The translations under genes were made by a program, and so were the position numbers. DNA of 15,535 bases from Clostridia bacterium. Lineage in GTDB: Bacteria > Bacillota > Clostridia > Oscillospirales > QAMX01. The stretch lies in the NCBI GenBank assembly GCA_024404415.1, contig JAKSPX010000007.1, forward strand, positions 1 to 15,535, written 5' to 3'. Of this stretch, positions 12,993-15,535 are shown in pieces (position 1 is the first letter of the stretch; the number at the start of each line of letters is the position of its first letter). The notes beneath the pieces were generated by a model. That model did no database searches. It worked only from the letters and a program-made list of their open reading frames with translations, and was not told the DNA's origin.

Positions 12993-15535
12993 TTACAGGA
13001 TGCGGACAGTCTTGATCTCGAAGGGATGGAAATTCAGGGTCACGGCGTTATTTTCGACGGCGAGCGCCCTGGCGTTTTCTTCGAGCATATTGGTCTCCTC
13101 CGCCGCTTCCATGCCTTCCCAGGTAAGCGCGGTGCGGGTCTCGGCGCCCTCGCACTCGTAAAGGCGGAGAACGACGCCCTTTCCGCCGTCCTCGGGCGAC
13201 TTGACCGCCTCGACGATGACGTTGCTTTCGGAGAGAACCACCTTCTTCATGGGCTCGCAAAGCGCACCCGCAGCCATGAAGACCGGGTAGTTGAAGGCGT
13301 AGGCGGGCTTCACGACGTTGTCCGATGAGAATCCGCCCACGTGCGGGAGGAGGGCGTAGCGCATGGTGTGCAGTCCTTCGTCCGCGCGGTAATCGGGGCG
13401 CTGACCGCCCTTGTGAAGCGAGAGCATCAGAAGGGTGCCGCGGGCCGAAATGCCGTACTTGCAGTCGTTGAGGAGAGCTACGCCGTAGCGGGTCTCGGAG
13501 ATATCCGACCACTTGTGGTTGACCACCTCGTATTTCGCGTCGTCCCAGGAGTTGTTGCGGGTTGTCGGGCGCTCGAGATGGCCGTACTGGATCTCGTTGC
13601 GGACGGTGCGGCTCTTCACGTTGACGTCAAAGGCCGCCTTGAGGAGAGTGCGCTTTTCGTGCCAGTCAAGCGACATCTCGTAGTCGATCTCGGGATCGTT
13701 TGCGTAGAAAACGGTGTCCACCACCGCGTGGGAGGCTTTCCCGATGGCGTAGCGGTTTCTCACGCGGAAGGAGAGTGCGCCGTCGGAGACGATCTCCGGC
13801 GCGGATTCCACGCTGACCGGGAAGAGCTTCTCCTCGAAATCGGATTCGGTCTCCCAGTTTTCATACTGGCTCGGCATATCCTCGCCCGCCATAATCGCGC
13901 CGAGCGGGAGTCCGCCCTCGTGCTTCACTTCTCTCCCGGTGCGTTTATCGGTGAGAGAGGCAATATAGCCGTTTTCATCAAATACCGCCGTGTAGATCGG
14001 CGTTTCGAGCTTATTTGCGTCGAATTCGAAGGGTTTTTCTTTCTTTTCATCCTTCCCGAGAGCTGCCGTCTCCGCGCCGAAGGCCGGAAGGGCAAGCCCG
14101 CCGACGAGAGTGCGCTTTTCGCCCGTGACCGCTTCGTAATTCTCGGTCGGATAGTCTTTCAAAGTGACCGTGCCCGGAACGGCAAACGGCTTGTTTCTTT
14201 CAAAGGAGAGGGTATTGAAGAAGGTGACCTTGCTTTCGTCCTTCGCGACCTTTTCATCGAGGTATTCTCCGGTGTAGCCCGTGGCCTCGGAAAGAAGGGC
14301 GGTGACCTCCTTAATGGCGGTGTCGTTGACCTCGGGGATGGAGGAACCCGGGAGGATATCGTGGAACTGATTCTGGAGAAGGATCTTCCAGAGGCGTTCG
14401 GTCTCGGGGTGCGCGCCCTTGCCGGAAAGGGCGGCGAAGAATTCAAGATCGTGTAAGGCGATCTCGGCAAGGCGGTTGTTGCGCTTGATATTGTGGATGG
14501 AAGTTAGGGTGCCGCGGTGGAATTCGAGATACAGCTCGCCTTCGTAGGTCGCAAGCGACTCCTCAAGCGGCTCCACGCGCTCCTTCATGAATGCCTCGGG
14601 CGTGACCGGCTTGACCACCGGGAGGCCCGGGAGGCCGATGACGCGCTTTAAGTATTCCATCATGCCGGGCGTCGGGCCGCCGCCGCCGTCGCCGAAGCCG
14701 TAAGCCATGAGCTTGGAATCGGTGTGCAGAGGATCGGCGATGGCCTCTGCCGTTTGGAAGATCTCCTTCGGCGTGGTCATGGTGTGCATGCGGTTGAAGT
14801 GGGTCAGAACGGCGCTTCCGTCGATGCCCTTCCAAACGAAGGTGTCCGCCGGGAATTTATTGAGTTCGTTCCAGCTTATTTTGGTTGTGAAGAAATATTT
14901 CACGTTGCAGCCGCGCATGATCTGGGGCGTGGAGGCGCTGTAACCGAAGGTGTCGGGGAGCCAGAAGCTCTCCATTTCATAGCCGAATTCCTCGCGGGTG
15001 AATTTCTGCCCGTAGAGGAACTGGCGCACCATGGCCTCGCCGCCGGTGATGTTGCAGTCACATTCCACCCAGACGCCGCCGGTCATGTCGTAACGGCCCT
15101 CTTTGACCTTTTCCCTGATGCGTTCATAGAGCGCGGGATAGTATTTTTTCATCCAGTACATGTGTAAGGACGAGGACTGCATGAAGGAATAGTCCGGGTA
15201 GAGATCCATCAGGGTCACGGCCTCGGAATAGGTGCGGGCGCACTTGCGGATGGTCTCGCTCATCGGCCAGAGCCAGGCAGTGTCCATGTGCGAATGTCCG
15301 ATGACGCCGACAAAGCCGCGGCTTTCGTCCTGCATCCCCTTTTCAAGCACCGGGGCTAAAAGGGCGCTGATCTTCCGCGCAGAATCTTCCAGTTCCGGGA
15401 GGGTATGGTGGACCGGGTCGAGGATAAAGAGCGGGAACACCTTTTCAAGGGCGCGGGTCGCCTTGCCGGCGGCAAAATCGCCCACAGGGGCGTCGAGCGC
15501 GAGGCTCAATACGGTGGAGAGGTCGAAGACCATCC
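12993..15535 (-). CDS. GH38 alpha-mannosidase (5' end outside window)
   Basis: The frame is open from the stop at 12993-12995 to the window edge, giving at least 846 residues. The first Met in frame (15533) is probably internal, because bacterial GH38 enzymes usually carry about 200 more N-terminal residues. Counting from that Met, the motifs are GHSHMDTAWLWP (zinc ligands H82, D84), SFWLPDTFGYS (D194, nucleophile and zinc ligand), FGDGGGGPTPG and NQFHDILPGSS (H391, zinc ligand). The C-terminal half (about 430-846) is the family's beta-rich domains. GH38 enzymes cleave alpha-linked mannose with retention. No signal peptide is visible in the part seen, and most bacterial relatives are cytoplasmic and trim imported oligosaccharides. 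A hairpin terminator follows the stop. The family is certain, the linkage preference is not. Confidence 0.95.
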   Translation of the reverse strand, partial: MVFDLSTVLSLALDAPVGDFAAGKATRALEKVFPLFILDPVHHTLPELEDSARKISALLAPVLEKGMQDESRGFVGVIGHSHMDTAWLWPMSETIRKCARTYSEAVTLMDLYPDYSFMQSSSLHMYWMKKYYPALYERIREKVKEGRYDMTGGVWVECDCNITGGEAMVRQFLYGQKFTREEFGYEMESFWLPDTFGYSASTPQIMRGCNVKYFFTTKISWNELNKFPADTFVWKGIDGSAVLTHFNRMHTMTTPKEIFQTAEAIADPLHTDSKLMAYGFGDGGGGPTPGMMEYLKRVIGLPGLPVVKPVTPEAFMKERVEPLEESLATYEGELYLEFHRGTLTSIHNIKRNNRLAEIALHDLEFFAALSGKGAHPETERLWKILLQNQFHDILPGSSIPEVNDTAIKEVTALLSEATGYTGEYLDEKVAKDESKVTFFNTLSFERNKPFAVPGTVTLKDYPTENYEAVTGEKRTLVGGLALPAFGAETAALGKDEKKEKPFEFDANKLETPIYTAVFDENGYIASLTDKRTGREVKHEGGLPLGAIMAGEDMPSQYENWETESDFEEKLFPVSVESAPEIVSDGALSFRVRNRYAIGKASHAVVDTVFYANDPEIDYEMSLDWHEKRTLLKAAFDVNVKSRTVRNEIQYGHLERPTTRNNSWDDAKYEVVNHKWSDISETRYGVALLNDCKYGISARGTLLMLSLHKGGQRPDYRADEGLHTMRYALLPHVGGFSSDNVVKPAYAFNYPVFMAAGALCEPMKKVVLSESNVIVEAVKSPEDGGKGVVLRLYECEGAETRTALTWEGMEAAEETNMLEENARALAVENNAVTLNFHPFEIKTVRIL

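Noticed and set aside
13341..14456. 371-codon open frame on the plus strand opposite the mannosidase
   Set aside because: It is antisense to highly conserved GH38 sequence, with no supporting signals.

Overview
The window looks like a chromosomal piece of a Gram-positive, moderately high-GC Bacillota (Clostridia-like) commensal. The signs are strong AGGAGG-type ribosome sites, sigma-A promoters with 17-bp spacers, lipobox lipoproteins, a double-glycine leader peptide and a TTG start. The glycosidases (a GH129/GH101-like enzyme and a GH38 alpha-mannosidase) suggest a gut bacterium that uses host or dietary glycans. Species-level placement is not possible from the sequence alone.

Region 1 (5572 down to 1, minus strand) is a tight three-gene operon of exported, membrane-anchored surface proteins. 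In transcription order these are a 487-aa protein with two beta-repeat units, an acidic stalk and a C-terminal membrane anchor; a 706-aa protein with a right-handed beta-helix of about 26-residue GGA(I/V) coils and a membrane anchor; and a protein of more than 660 aa, cut by the window edge, with a long helical region and a large glycine-rich hydrophobic block. The first and third share a motif of the form LNxGxGG...LYYTR...AGxPI that resembles MABP-type beta-prism repeats. The genes are 9 bp apart or overlap by 4 bp. This is the best candidate for an undescribed system; its function is unknown.

Region 2 (5667-9441, plus strand) begins with an excellent divergent promoter. It holds a 7-TM protein overlapping a PrsW-family membrane protease gene, then a cytoplasmic GH129/GH101-like glycosidase, then a 99-aa peptide with a Gly-Gly leader and a Cys-rich, zinc-ribbon-like core.

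Region 3 (9442-10683) holds a multi-hairpin element with about 24-bp terminal inverted repeats, an intact lipoprotein gene (minus), and a divergent, 3'-deleted paralogue of it (plus) that runs into a strong terminator hairpin.

Region 4 (10656-15535, minus) holds a class-3 lipase-like lipoprotein with its own promoter overlapped by a 12-bp palindrome, an M55 D-aminopeptidase, and a GH38 alpha-mannosidase whose 5' end lies outside the window. No rRNA, tRNA, CRISPR array, transposase or riboswitch was recognised. No stretch longer than 300 bases lacks a gene.
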